Assembly: GCF_001636345.1 (NCBI RefSeq)
Contig: NZ_KV440945.1
Span: forward strand, 3,119,354 to 3,183,353
Direction: 5' to 3'
From: Cytobacillus gottheilii
GTDB taxonomy: Bacteria > Bacillota > Bacilli > Bacillales > Cytobacillaceae
DNA length: 64,000 nucleotides
Below are positions 1 through 8,021 of this stretch, piece by piece. The number at the start of each line of letters is the position of its first letter. The first letter of the stretch is position 1. The notes under the pieces are model-generated. The model had not been told where the DNA came from. It was given only the letters and a program-made list of their open reading frames with translations, and did not search any database. Both the position numbers and the translations under genes were made by a program.

Positions 1-767
1 ATGAAGCTGGCATATCTTGTTTCTTCTCCTTTATAATTGACAAATGATTTACAGAAACCTTTGCCAAGATCATGAAAAATGCTGGCATATAACAGCCCAA
101 GCCTATTGCTCCCCTTATAATATTCGTAAATATGTTTATACACATAAAAAATATGCCTGCTTACGGAGGAGGAATGATATTTGGAATCATGAGGAAGATG
201 GTTAATGATTTGAAATTCCGGGATCAGCTGCATTAATTTATCCATAAACTCATCATGAGATAAAGCGCTATTTAGATGTTCTTCCAGGGCCGTTTTGTGA
301 TGGTCGGCAAATAACCTTTTAGGTTCATAAATAGTATGTACCTCTTTCCAGCCTTCTTTTAGTACTGGAATATGAAGGTTTTTATACATCCGATTGATCA
401 CTTCTTCACCAACTGTTCGTTCTCTTACCTTATCTCTCTCATAACAATTATCTATATGTGTGTTCAGATAATAAACCACTTTTTCATCCGCTTTAATCTC
501 ATGCTGTATCATATGTTTCCTGCGTTTTCGGTTTAGATTAGTAGAATCATAGATGACATTCTTTCCCTGTGAAAGGCAAGTATTCGCTCTGCTATTTAAT
601 TCTTCAAAAAGTTTCTTATGATCTGCCTGAATGTTCTCATCACCATGTATTTCTTTTCTTAGTCTGTCAGAAGACAGCACTTCAGCAGCATATTTAATAG
701 ACAACGTTTCTGCCAGTGTACTTTTCCCGCTCGCCGGAAGCCCGACCAGCATGATAAACATAGCCAT
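1..767 (-). CDS. Polynucleotide kinase-like P-loop protein with C-terminal HD domain (partial)
   Basis: The C-terminal part of the gene lies beyond the left edge; 255 residues are visible. The N-terminal half is a P-loop NTPase with Walker A GLPASGKST at residues 9-17 and a YDSTNLNRKRRK segment near 73-84, as in AAA_33/T4 Pnkp-type kinases. The C-terminal half has the HD signature FHDLGK at about 231-236, typical of metal-dependent phosphohydrolases. The ATG overlaps the stop of the upstream RNA ligase gene by one base (TAATG), so translation is probably coupled. Together the two products could phosphorylate, dephosphorylate and seal broken RNA ends. The domains are seen directly; the RNA-repair role is inferred from the pairing. 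Domain order is kinase then HD. A nucleic-acid kinase unrelated to repair remains possible. Confidence 0.8.
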   Translation of the reverse strand, partial: MAMFIMLVGLPASGKSTLAETLSIKYAAEVLSSDRLRKEIHGDENIQADHKKLFEELNSRANTCLSQGKNVIYDSTNLNRKRRKHMIQHEIKADEKVVYYLNTHIDNCYERDKVRERTVGEEVINRMYKNLHIPVLKEGWKEVHTIYEPKRLFADHHKTALEEHLNSALSHDEFMDKLMQLIPEFQIINHLPHDSKYHSSSVSRHIFYVYKHIYEYYKGSNRLGLLYASIFHDLGKGFCKSFVNYKGEETRYASF

Positions 768-1837
768 TATGATTTCTCCCCGTTAACAAAATCACTATAA
801 TTTTTATAAATATGCTCTTTTATATCTTCTTGTTTTAGCTTGTTGTCGTATTGTTTAAAAACAAGATATTTATATTCCTGCGGTATATTGCTTGATGCAT
901 GAATAGCAAATGATTTACGATCTTGAGTATTGCTTAGTGAAGCATGTAAGTACTCATCTACTATATACTTTAGGTTTAACAGCTCTGCATCCAGCTTCTT
1001 TTTGAAATCTTCAATTTCATGTCGGAATTCTTCCGGCATTTTTAGGATTAGTTCATCTATTTTCCCATCTTTCCAGTATTCCGTCTTCATTTTGTCAGAA
1101 AGACCGTATGCAATTTTATGAATATCCATATAACGGTCGCCTTTTACTTTAAGTCGTTTGCCGCTGGACCATCTTAACACCCAGCCTTCGTTATTATGGT
1201 CAATAGTTGCCTTTAATCTGACCGCTTCTTCTAAAGTTAGCTTCTTCTGCTCTGTTACCTTCATCCCCAATTGAGTCCCAAGCTGCAGCAGCTCATTATA
1301 ATGAAAATCTTTACCTGAAAACCGATCAACTGCACCAATAATGATTAAGTCAGACATACCGCTATAATCTACTACCACTCTCGTTGATGGATCAATTATT
1401 TCAACTAATAACGTCGTTTCATCCGGTATCATGACATCTGCATACTTTTCATCCCATATTTTTTGAGCTATTTGGGCTTGAACTGACTCAAAAGATCCCC
1501 TTGTTGCCCAGTATGTTTGGCCATTTATTTTATAGCTTATCCCCAAAGATCCGTCCAGCTTTACTGTAAATTCAGGTGTTTCATCAAAAGGAATATCAGC
1601 TTCATATTCAGGAAGTTCACCATAATTAAAAAACTTCGGAAACGGTCTGGCCAACACTTCATTACTTGATTCATTAATAATTAACCCCCTGCATGACAAA
1701 GTAATGTCATTCCAGCGCTTTTCATATGTCGTGTTTTCTGTGTAATTTAAAATAACAATGTCCGGAAATTGAGGATGAATCCTCCTTGATACAAACCGAC
1801 CTTCTACTTCCTTCATATATAATTGTTTAGATAACAT
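767..1837 (-). CDS. T4 Rnl1-like RNA ligase
   Basis: This 356-residue protein belongs to the covalent nucleotidyltransferase superfamily (Pfam RNA_lig_T4_1 type). It carries the adenylation motif KLDGS at residues 93-97 (Lys93 nucleophile), a LLVEIIDP segment at about 143-150, EGWVLR at 217-222 and the motif V-like KRLKVKGDRY at about 227-236. All core ligase motifs are therefore present. The enzyme would join RNA 3'-OH and 5'-phosphate ends using ATP. The frame stays open to 1891, but the ATG at 1837 has AAGGTG eight bases upstream and starts at the conserved region, so I chose it. It is followed with a one-base overlap by the kinase/HD gene, forming a two-gene operon. Phage origin of the cassette is possible. 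Confidence 0.85.
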   Translation of the reverse strand: MLSKQLYMKEVEGRFVSRRIHPQFPDIVILNYTENTTYEKRWNDITLSCRGLIINESSNEVLARPFPKFFNYGELPEYEADIPFDETPEFTVKLDGSLGISYKINGQTYWATRGSFESVQAQIAQKIWDEKYADVMIPDETTLLVEIIDPSTRVVVDYSGMSDLIIIGAVDRFSGKDFHYNELLQLGTQLGMKVTEQKKLTLEEAVRLKATIDHNNEGWVLRWSSGKRLKVKGDRYMDIHKIAYGLSDKMKTEYWKDGKIDELILKMPEEFRHEIEDFKKKLDAELLNLKYIVDEYLHASLSNTQDRKSFAIHASSNIPQEYKYLVFKQYDNKLKQEDIKEHIYKNYSDFVNGEKS

Positions 1838-2001
1838 AATAAACACCTTCAGTATATTATTTGTGAATACTCTGATTACTTGGAGCAGCATAAAAAGGAT
1901 ATTAAAATTCCAAAAAGATCTATATTTTCCCTATTTTAACTAATAATTGTATAATAGTATATATATCTAAGTTAATTAGAGAGATTTTGGAGGTATAATA
2001 A

Positions 2002-2511
2002 TTGTTTCATAAGAGTTATCTTACTAGGTTATTTAATAATATTATACAAGCATATATTTTTAGCGTTTGGACTATGATGGGATATCTTTTTGTTATTAAC
2101 CTACATGATCAGAATTCCTTACCTGCCCTCTCCGCTCATTTTCTAATTTTCAGTTATGCTGCTTTCATCCTAATGATCCCTTTTGCAGCATTATTGATCA
2201 CCACAACCGATTATTCTTCCAGATTTATAAAGGCAAAAATAGCTTCTGTCATTTTGAAAATAGCTTCATACCATATTCCTGTTATAATTGTTGTTTACCT
2301 TCTAAGTACAGATAAAATATTCGCTGCCAATCTGCTATTTGAGATCCCTGTCCTGGTCCTTCTGATTGTAGAATATGGTTCCAAACGAATTAAGAATTCT
2401 TCTATCTTACTTTTTACTTCCTTAGCAGTTGGCTTAATGCATATATTATTGGTTATCTTAGGAATTTTGGTGATTGGTGTTAGCGCTGTGGATAGTTGTT
2501 CAACCACCTGA
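2002..2511 (+). CDS. Small four-helix integral membrane protein, unknown function
   Basis: I do not recognise this family. The 169-residue product shows about four hydrophobic segments (roughly residues 15-35, 45-67, 90-123 and 132-160) separated by short charged loops, so it should be an integral membrane protein. It starts at a TTG codon supported by a strong TGGAGG at 1988-1993, eight bases upstream. It is divergent from the RNA ligase cassette, with about 165 bases between the starts. A TATAAT-like box lies near 1950-1955. No conserved polar residues point to a function, and a link to the RNA ligase cassette is only positional. Confidence 0.6.
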   Translation: MFHKSYLTRLFNNIIQAYIFSVWTMMGYLFVINLHDQNSLPALSAHFLIFSYAAFILMIPFAALLITTTDYSSRFIKAKIASVILKIASYHIPVIIVVYLLSTDKIFAANLLFEIPVLVLLIVEYGSKRIKNSSILLFTSLAVGLMHILLVILGILVIGVSAVDSCSTT

Positions 2512-2771
2512 TCTTCTTTAAACCTTATTTTTAAAATATTCATATTCAAAATGTGCATTTTTCAGTAAAAAAAAAATTTAATGTAACATCTGGATGCATT
2601 GAATGGAATTTTGTCGCATGCCCATCTAACACATTCTATGTATTATAAAATAAATATGATCTTTCAGAAACAGGTCATGCAAATACTATTTATAACCAAT
2701 GCATAACTACCTATCGTAATCTATATCCTTATATAAGGAGAATGAAATTTGATAAGATAGGGAGTGCTATG

Positions 2772-3284
2772 ATGGGCATTTTAAGTGGAAACCCCAAAGA
2801 TGAACCTTTACATTATGGTGAAGTATTTGCTATGTTCACCCATCTTTCTGTAAACAACGGTATGATTTCTGGTTACCAAACCATGATTAATCACGCTGGC
2901 GATGGCGACCTAAAGAAACTAATGGAAGAAGCAATTAAGAGTCTGCAGGCTGAAAACCAGCAGTTAGAAGAATTATTAAAGAGTAATGGTGTTGGACTGC
3001 CTCCTGCACCACCGGCTCGTCCGAATGCAAATTTAGAGGACATTCCTGTTGGCGCAAGATCCACTGATCCAGAAATTAGTGCAGCTATTTCGGCAGATAC
3101 AGCAGCAGGTTTGGTAGCCTGCAGCCAAGCTATTGGACAAGCAGTTAGAGAAGACGTTGCAATGATGTATGGACAGTTCCATATGAATAAAGCCCAATTT
3201 GGTGCAAAGATGTTAAAACTTAATAAAGAAAAAGGGTGGTTGATTCCTCCACCACTTCATTATCCAAAAGGAACAGAATCATAA
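2772..3284 (+). CDS. DUF3231 family protein
   Basis: A 170-residue soluble, mostly helical protein of the DUF3231 family found in Bacillaceae. It begins with the characteristic MGILSGNPKDEPLHYGEVF and has a Pro/Ala-rich linker (PPAPPARP) near residue 82-89 between two helical halves. The family is often annotated as ferritin-like or coat-related, but no biochemical function is established. An earlier in-frame ATG at 2742 has its AAGGAG only one base away. The ATG at 2772 has AGGGAG at 2759-2764 with a 7-base spacer and matches the usual N-terminus, so I chose it; ATG 2769 is also possible. It is a single-gene unit ending in a hairpin terminator. Confidence 0.75.
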   Translation: MGILSGNPKDEPLHYGEVFAMFTHLSVNNGMISGYQTMINHAGDGDLKKLMEEAIKSLQAENQQLEELLKSNGVGLPPAPPARPNANLEDIPVGARSTDPEISAAISADTAAGLVACSQAIGQAVREDVAMMYGQFHMNKAQFGAKMLKLNKEKGWLIPPPLHYPKGTES

Positions 3285-3289
3285 TGACA

Positions 3290-3320
3290 AGGCGCCTCTT
3301 TTGAGGTGCTTTTTTATTTT
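3290..3320 (+). terminator. Intrinsic terminator of the DUF3231 gene
   Basis: Stem AGGCGCCTC / GAGGTGCTT with a TTTT loop (two G-T pairs), followed directly by TTTTTATTTT. It starts six bases after the stop codon. Confidence 0.85.
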
Positions 3321-3501
3321 TACTTAAATGGCAAGAAAACAAATGTTACTTATACTGCTGCTAGCAAGCAATTAAGGGAAGGTGCTTACTTAAAACGAAA
3401 CGAAAAGAACCTATGTGAATTCTTGGGAAGAAGTTCAAATGAGTGAAATGCCTTTTAGTGTTCATGTAAAGATTTTTTCATAACTGTTCTTAAATTCAGA
3501 C

Positions 3502-3535
3502 AAAAAAGCCTAGAACCATTATGGCTCTAGGCTTT
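3502..3535 (-). terminator. Terminator of the small lipoprotein gene
   Basis: On the minus strand AGCCTAGAGCC, an ATAAT loop and GGTTCTAGGCT followed by TTTTT, 52 bases after the stop of the minus-strand lipoprotein gene. The bases between 3321 and 3501 show no gene or clear signal. Confidence 0.8.
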
Positions 3536-3586
3536 CATATGATGACCCCTGATTGAGTGTGGAGCAGAGACCACTAGCCTTTCAAG

Positions 3587-3913
3587 TTATTTATTTAAGA
3601 TAGTAATCTCTTTAACAGTATCACCTTCATAATCAGATATACCCAGAATCTGATTAGATTCAATATCTTCAATATCAGCCTCTTCTCCATTCTCGAAGGT
3701 GATTTTAGTATTTTCATCTATATTAAAAACTTTTACATAACCCACATCTGCTTGCTTTGCTACATAGCCCTCATTTATTGTCCATTCAGTAACATTAAGA
3801 TGCAGTTCATTGTTTTCCAAGCTTTCAAACGTACCATACACTTCATATTCATTTTCACTTGAACAACCTACTAGGATCACAAATGTTAACAAAATAATAC
3901 AAATGATTCTCAT
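3587..3913 (-). CDS. Small secreted lipoprotein, unknown function
   Basis: A 108-residue protein with a short charged N-terminus, a hydrophobic stretch and the lipobox LVGC (Cys17), so it should be cleaved by signal peptidase II and lipid-anchored on the outer face of the membrane. The mature part is about 90 residues, acidic (many E and D) and looks beta-rich, like the small DUF3221-type or SH3-like lipoproteins of bacilli, but I cannot assign a family. It is a single gene with its own terminator. No neighbouring gene suggests a function. Confidence 0.65.
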   Translation of the reverse strand: MRIICIILLTFVILVGCSSENEYEVYGTFESLENNELHLNVTEWTINEGYVAKQADVGYVKVFNIDENTKITFENGEEADIEDIESNQILGISDYEGDTVKEITILNK

Positions 3914-4052
3914 CTTTTACCTCTCTCAACTATTGTTAGAATCTTCTATTTATTGGACTTGTATAAAGGTTAAAATTATATTTTCCTATAGTCAAGTGCA
4001 GCCAACTTATTGTTGCTCAATTGGTTGCCCGAACGTTGCGCATACTTTTATT

Positions 4053-4099
4053 TAAAAAAAATAACGCTATCTCCATTTGACTAGGAATAGCGTTATTTC
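4053..4099 (-). terminator. Terminator of tRNA-Val
   Basis: On the minus strand AATAACGCTAT, a loop of about 18 bases, ATAGCGTTATT and a run of T. It lies just downstream of the tRNA 3' end. Confidence 0.8.
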
Positions 4100-4112
4100 A
4101 ACGTTTCTTTGA

Positions 4113-4185
4113 TGATTCCGACTGGGTTCGAACCAGCGACCTCTACCCTGTCAAGGTAGCGCTCTCCCAGCTGAGCTACGGAATC
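4113..4185 (-). tRNA. tRNA-Val (GAC)
   Basis: The minus strand folds into a complete cloverleaf: acceptor GATTCCG/CGGAATC, D-arm with AGCTCAGCTGGGAGAGC, anticodon stem CTACC/GGTAG with loop TTGACAG, and T-arm containing GGTTCGAACCC. The anticodon is GAC, reading valine codons GUC/GUU. The discriminator base is A and the genomic sequence continues TCA, so CCA is not encoded and must be added by tRNA nucleotidyltransferase. It stands alone with its own terminator rather than in an rRNA-linked cluster. Confidence 0.95.
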
Positions 4186-4311
4186 GAATATGTAAGGACA
4201 ATAATTAATATAGTATTTTTATGCATAAAAGTCAATAGTTTCTGCTATTTTAACGGTAAAAATAAGTATCCGCCACTGAAAATAAAATTTGTAAAAAAGA
4301 TACAAAAACAC

Positions 4312-4340
4312 TTGAAAACAGAACAAACGTTCTGTATAAT
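4312..4340 (+). promoter_or_regulatory. Sigma-A promoter with LexA (SOS) box in the spacer
   Basis: TTGAAA (4312-4317), exactly 17 bases, then TATAAT (4335-4340). Inside the spacer lies GAACAAACGTTC (4321-4332), which matches the core of the Gram-positive LexA/DinR box GAAC-N4-GTTC. A repressor bound there would block RNA polymerase. Confidence 0.85.
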
Positions 4341-4369
4341 ATAATTAAAAGTATAAGGCGGGATGAAAA

Positions 4370-4588
4370 GTGAAAGGAATTTTGTTTCGTTCTATGGAAG
4401 AAAGAAAACCAGTTGAGATCATTTATATGTCCAAAAACAATACATTCACACAAAGAAAAATATTTATTAAAGAGTTAAAAGGCAGCAGTATTCTTGCTTA
4501 CTGCTTAACAAGAAAACAGCTGCGGATTTTTAATCTCAATAATATTATGTCTATTTTACCTGAAAAGCCGTCACGTCAGATTAGCTGA
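4370..4588 (+). CDS. Small WYL-domain-like protein, probably SOS-induced
   Basis: A 72-residue basic protein whose segment PVEIIYMSKNN...TQRKI resembles the first strands of a WYL domain, a ligand- or nucleic-acid-sensing fold often found in regulators of DNA-damage and phage-defence genes. It has no separate HTH, so it would be a stand-alone WYL domain. The start is a GTG preceded by AAGGCGGG. The promoter has near-consensus boxes with a LexA palindrome in the spacer, so expression should rise after DNA damage. The gene ends inside a strong hairpin terminator. The family call is by resemblance only; the regulatory site is the firmer evidence. Confidence 0.65.
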   Translation: MKGILFRSMEERKPVEIIYMSKNNTFTQRKIFIKELKGSSILAYCLTRKQLRIFNLNNIMSILPEKPSRQIS

Positions 4589-4626
4589 AAGACTCATATT
4601 CTTCAGCATGAGTCTTTCAGCTTTAT
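4583..4626 (+). terminator. Terminator overlapping the stop codon of the WYL-like gene
   Basis: Perfect stem AGCTGAAAGACTCAT / ATGAGTCTTTCAGCT followed by TTTATAATA. The 5' arm includes the TGA stop codon. Confidence 0.8.
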
Positions 4627-4763
4627 AATATAAAGAGAATTTCCCCTTCTCCCTCTATTTTCCCTCACTACTCCAAGAGATTATTACCACTAAACAAGAT
4701 TATCCCTTTACTGTTCGGGTATAGTTTGTATAATTACATCGAACTAGAGAGAGAGGGAATCAT

Positions 4764-5348
4764 ATGAAAAAACCATTATTACTTTTATTTTCGGCATCCT
4801 TTTTATTTATAGCTGGCTGTGGCGACGACGAAGGTGACGAAGTTATAAACTCAGCAGAAGAACATGAAAATACTCCTTCATTGGAGGAGCAAAAAGCAGA
4901 GTCTGATCTTGGTGAAGAACCAGGAGGGCAAATCACTGAACATGTTGGCTTGGGAGATCCTCGAGACTCTTTTAATGAAGCATACGGTGAAAATGAAAAT
5001 AATGAGGAAATTGCCCGTTATCAAGGTGACTTTATGATTGTTAACTTTGAAAATGAACGAGCGATAAGCGTTGAACTTCAATTTGCTGATTTTGCCGAAG
5101 AAATGACTGACGATGAAAAGCTGACATTTATCGAAGGCAGAATCCCCATTGATGCAAAGGAAATGTCTCGCAATACAAATGACCAAAACATAAATGAAGA
5201 AATCATTGAATATCAAAGTGAATTGCTTGTAGAGCATATAAGTGAGGAATCATTTGAAGGTAATGATCCTGGCACATTTACTGTGGTACTCACCTCAGAT
5301 GAACACGAAATCATTAATGCAACCATGACGATTGGCACTGAAGATTAA
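4764..5348 (+). CDS. Acidic lipoprotein, unknown function
   Basis: A 194-residue protein with a typical lipoprotein signal: KK at the N-terminus, a hydrophobic core and the lipobox IAGC at about residue 19. The mature protein is very acidic and opens with a low-complexity Asp/Glu linker of some 40 residues before a probable globular domain. The start has the purine-rich GAGAGAGAGGGA upstream. It is monocistronic with a bidirectional terminator after it. I cannot assign a family; it resembles other small Bacillaceae lipoproteins of unknown role. Confidence 0.7.
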   Translation: MKKPLLLLFSASFLFIAGCGDDEGDEVINSAEEHENTPSLEEQKAESDLGEEPGGQITEHVGLGDPRDSFNEAYGENENNEEIARYQGDFMIVNFENERAISVELQFADFAEEMTDDEKLTFIEGRIPIDAKEMSRNTNDQNINEEIIEYQSELLVEHISEESFEGNDPGTFTVVLTSDEHEIINATMTIGTED

Positions 5349-5378
5349 TGTGAAACCCAATATGCTTTAACTAATCAA

Positions 5379-5412
5379 AAAAGGAAAGCCATCACGGCTT
5401 TCCTTTTTATTT
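5379..5412. terminator. Bidirectional terminator between lipoprotein and TRAP genes
   Basis: Stem AAAGGAAAGCC / GGCTTTCCTTT with a short loop, flanked by A-rich and T-rich runs. It serves the convergent lipoprotein gene (+) and TRAP permease gene (-). Confidence 0.85.
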
Positions 5413-7367
5413 TATGCAGGTTCTGCTTTCGTTTTATTCCCTTTGTTGACAACTAACTGAAGTACAATCAGAACAATAAAGATACCTAATCCAATAATAT
5501 CTGAAATACCTTCAGGATAGATCAGCAAGAGACCGCCAGTAATTCCTAAAATTCTTTCCATCCAATTTAATTTACGGATCCAATAGCCGATAACTCCAGC
5601 ACCAATGGCCATCATTCCTGCTAAGGCTGTGAATACTACCCAAATTAAGTAGTACCAAGTTGTATCAATCATCAGAAGTTCCGGTGAAAGCACAAACATG
5701 TAAGGAATAATAAAGGCGCCAATTGCAAGCTTTGAAGCGTTGAACCCTGTTTTTATCGGATCGCCTCCAGATACTCCTGCCGCCGCAAAGGCAGCTAAGG
5801 CAACTGGCGGTGTAATATCTGCTACGATACCAAAATAGAAAACAAATAAATGTGCTGCTAAATCAGGAACACCCAGCAGGATAATTGCTGGAGCAGCAAT
5901 CGTTGATGTGATAACATAGTTTGCTGTTGTTGGTGAACCCATCCCAAGGATAATGGCAGCTACCATTGTAAGGACTAAGGTCGGAATTAATAGTCCGCCA
6001 GCAAAATCCAAAATGCCATTTGCCATTTTAAGACCCAAGCCAGTTTTAACTACTACCCCAACAATAATACCAGCAGAAGCAGTTGCAGCTGCCACTCCAA
6101 GCGCTGTGCGCGCACCATCAACAAGTGCATCAATAAATCCTCTAAACGTAATGCGTGTATCCTTCCTAATGGCACTTACAGCAATTGTGATGACAATTGA
6201 CCATAAAGCTGCTCGGATAACACTCATACCTGACATTAATAGAACAATAACCGCTAAGATTGGGAGAAGTAAATAAATCTTCTTGAAAACTTCCTTGCGG
6301 TTAGGCATTTCTTCATCTTTTAATCCCCGCAAACCTACTCGTTTTGCTTCAAAGTGAGTCATGATCCATACACCTGCAAAATAGAGCAATGCAGGTATTG
6401 CTGCCGCTTTTGCGATATCCCAGTATGTAATTCCGCCACCGATAAATTCAACCATTAAAAATGCAGCAGCACCCATAATAGGAGGCATAATTTGTCCGCC
6501 TGTAGAAGCTGTTGCTTCTACTGCTCCAGCAAACTCTTTTTTATATCCCAATTTTTTCATCATAGGGATTGTAAAAGATCCGGAAGTTACAACATTTGCA
6601 ACTGAACTTCCGCTGATGGTTCCTTGAAGGGCACTAGAGAAAATAGCTACCTTCGCAGGTCCACCTGTACTTTTTCCTGCAATGGATACAGCCAAGTCAT
6701 TGAAATATTGACCAACCCCTGTTTTAACAAGGAAAGAACCGAAGAGTAAAAATAGGAATATAAACGTGGCTGATACGCCCAGAGGTGTACCGAGAATACC
6801 TTCTGTTGTAAAGAACATGGTCTGTACAAGCCTGTCTAAATCCAAACCGCGATGGGCAAGGAAACCAGGCATATATGGTCCAAATAAAGCATATCCGATA
6901 AAGACAATGGCAATAATCGTAATCGGCAATCCAACTGCACGTCTGGTCGCCTCTAAAACTAGTAAAATGGCCAATAAACCTATGTAGAAATCAGTGTCCG
7001 TTAACCGTCCAGCTCTCCCTACTATTTCTTCAATATTGAGCGGCCAATATGCACAAACAACTACTGCTAAAATGGCAAGAATAATATCATACCAAGCTAC
7101 CTTGTTTTTTTTCAGCGATTTCTTTCTAGCTGGGAAAAGAAGAAAAATCAGTGCCAAAGCAAAACCTAGGTGAATGGATCGCTGCAGCTGTGCTGTCAGC
7201 ATGCCAAATACTCCAGTATACAAATGGAATAATGAGAAAGCTAAGAGTCCAAAGAAGACGATCCAGCCAATCACACCGCCAAGACTTCTTGTACCGGCTT
7301 CGGGATCATATTTCTCTAGTAATTGCTGCTGTTCTTCCTGTGATAATGTTTCTACCTTATCCGCCAA
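5412..7367 (-). CDS. TRAP transporter permease, fused 4TM/12TM (DctQM) type
   Basis: A 651-residue, very hydrophobic protein matching the fused small-plus-large TRAP permease (TIGR02123 type). A DctQ-like four-helix part lies near residues 30-170 and a DctM-like transporter domain covers the rest, with Gly-rich helical hairpins such as GTISGSSVANVVTSGSFT and GMGSPTTANYVITS. It should import an organic acid, typically a dicarboxylate or amino acid, driven by an ion gradient together with the TAXI binding lipoprotein encoded upstream. Its start overlaps the end of the DUF1850 gene by 11 bases. The substrate cannot be read from the sequence. Confidence 0.93.
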   Translation of the reverse strand: MADKVETLSQEEQQQLLEKYDPEAGTRSLGGVIGWIVFFGLLAFSLFHLYTGVFGMLTAQLQRSIHLGFALALIFLLFPARKKSLKKNKVAWYDIILAILAVVVCAYWPLNIEEIVGRAGRLTDTDFYIGLLAILLVLEATRRAVGLPITIIAIVFIGYALFGPYMPGFLAHRGLDLDRLVQTMFFTTEGILGTPLGVSATFIFLFLLFGSFLVKTGVGQYFNDLAVSIAGKSTGGPAKVAIFSSALQGTISGSSVANVVTSGSFTIPMMKKLGYKKEFAGAVEATASTGGQIMPPIMGAAAFLMVEFIGGGITYWDIAKAAAIPALLYFAGVWIMTHFEAKRVGLRGLKDEEMPNRKEVFKKIYLLLPILAVIVLLMSGMSVIRAALWSIVITIAVSAIRKDTRITFRGFIDALVDGARTALGVAAATASAGIIVGVVVKTGLGLKMANGILDFAGGLLIPTLVLTMVAAIILGMGSPTTANYVITSTIAAPAIILLGVPDLAAHLFVFYFGIVADITPPVALAAFAAAGVSGGDPIKTGFNASKLAIGAFIIPYMFVLSPELLMIDTTWYYLIWVVFTALAGMMAIGAGVIGYWIRKLNWMERILGITGGLLLIYPEGISDIIGLGIFIVLIVLQLVVNKGNKTKAEPA

Positions 7368-7887
7368 GCATATTCACTCCTTTCAGTACTTGAAACAGAT
7401 TTAATTTTTCTGCTTCAATGCGTATCCACGTGCCTGGTTCAACAAACTGAGACAACGGATACTCCTTATTTTTAAAAATAATCGTATGATTCGCCCGAAC
7501 CTTTCCTACTCTCAGATCAAAATAGGGAAAAACTCTATTCATATTTTTAATATAATATTTCCCATCCTTTTGTTCAAATACTTCTCCCTCAGCTGCATTC
7601 TCAGGCATACCAATCGCAAAATCTTCATACATAAGCTCATATTGTTTAATTTCATGATTCTCATTGATTGTATAGCTTTCAACTACATCTGACAAATGAA
7701 TGGAATGGGTGTACTTCATTTTAAATTTGCCTTGCTCCGGTAATGGAATAAAGGCCAGAACATCTCCAGTATTCTGGTATTCGAATACGAGTGCCTGCCT
7801 ATAGGGAATGAATAAAATGACCACGATGGATGTAATGACGAGGAATACCAGGAAAATACTCCATATGCCTGGTTTTTTTACTTTCAT
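7357..7887 (-). CDS. DUF1850 domain protein
   Basis: A 176-residue protein with one N-terminal membrane anchor (about residues 12-30) and an extracytoplasmic DUF1850 domain containing the characteristic YTHSIHLSDVVESY-like segment. DUF1850 genes are very often sandwiched between a TAXI-type solute receptor and the fused TRAP permease, as here, so it is likely an accessory component of the transporter. Its exact role is unknown. The gene overlaps the permease start by 11 bases, implying coupled translation. Confidence 0.88.
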   Translation of the reverse strand: MKVKKPGIWSIFLVFLVITSIVVILFIPYRQALVFEYQNTGDVLAFIPLPEQGKFKMKYTHSIHLSDVVESYTINENHEIKQYELMYEDFAIGMPENAAEGEVFEQKDGKYYIKNMNRVFPYFDLRVGKVRANHTIIFKNKEYPLSQFVEPGTWIRIEAEKLNLFQVLKGVNMLGG

Positions 7888-8021
7888 AACAGCCCCACCT
7901 AATCAAAGGTTTATTTGGGCCTTCACCAAGCTGTGAAAACCTCTTCTTTAAACGGGTTTGACCGCCAGTTTGCCTGTCTGCGGGCAATCCTGACGGCCAA
8001 AAGACCTGATGACGTTATTTA

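Noticed and set aside
930..1121. 63-residue plus-strand frame inside the RNA ligase gene
   Set aside because: It is antisense to the motif-bearing ligase and has no ribosome-binding site; a shadow frame.
2295..2558. 87-residue minus-strand frame opposite the small membrane protein gene
   Set aside because: The plus-strand frame has a strong TGGAGG and plausible membrane topology; the minus frame has neither.
4250..4453. 67-residue minus-strand frame over the LexA promoter
   Set aside because: It covers a near-perfect promoter and the start of a plus-strand gene, so coding is unlikely.
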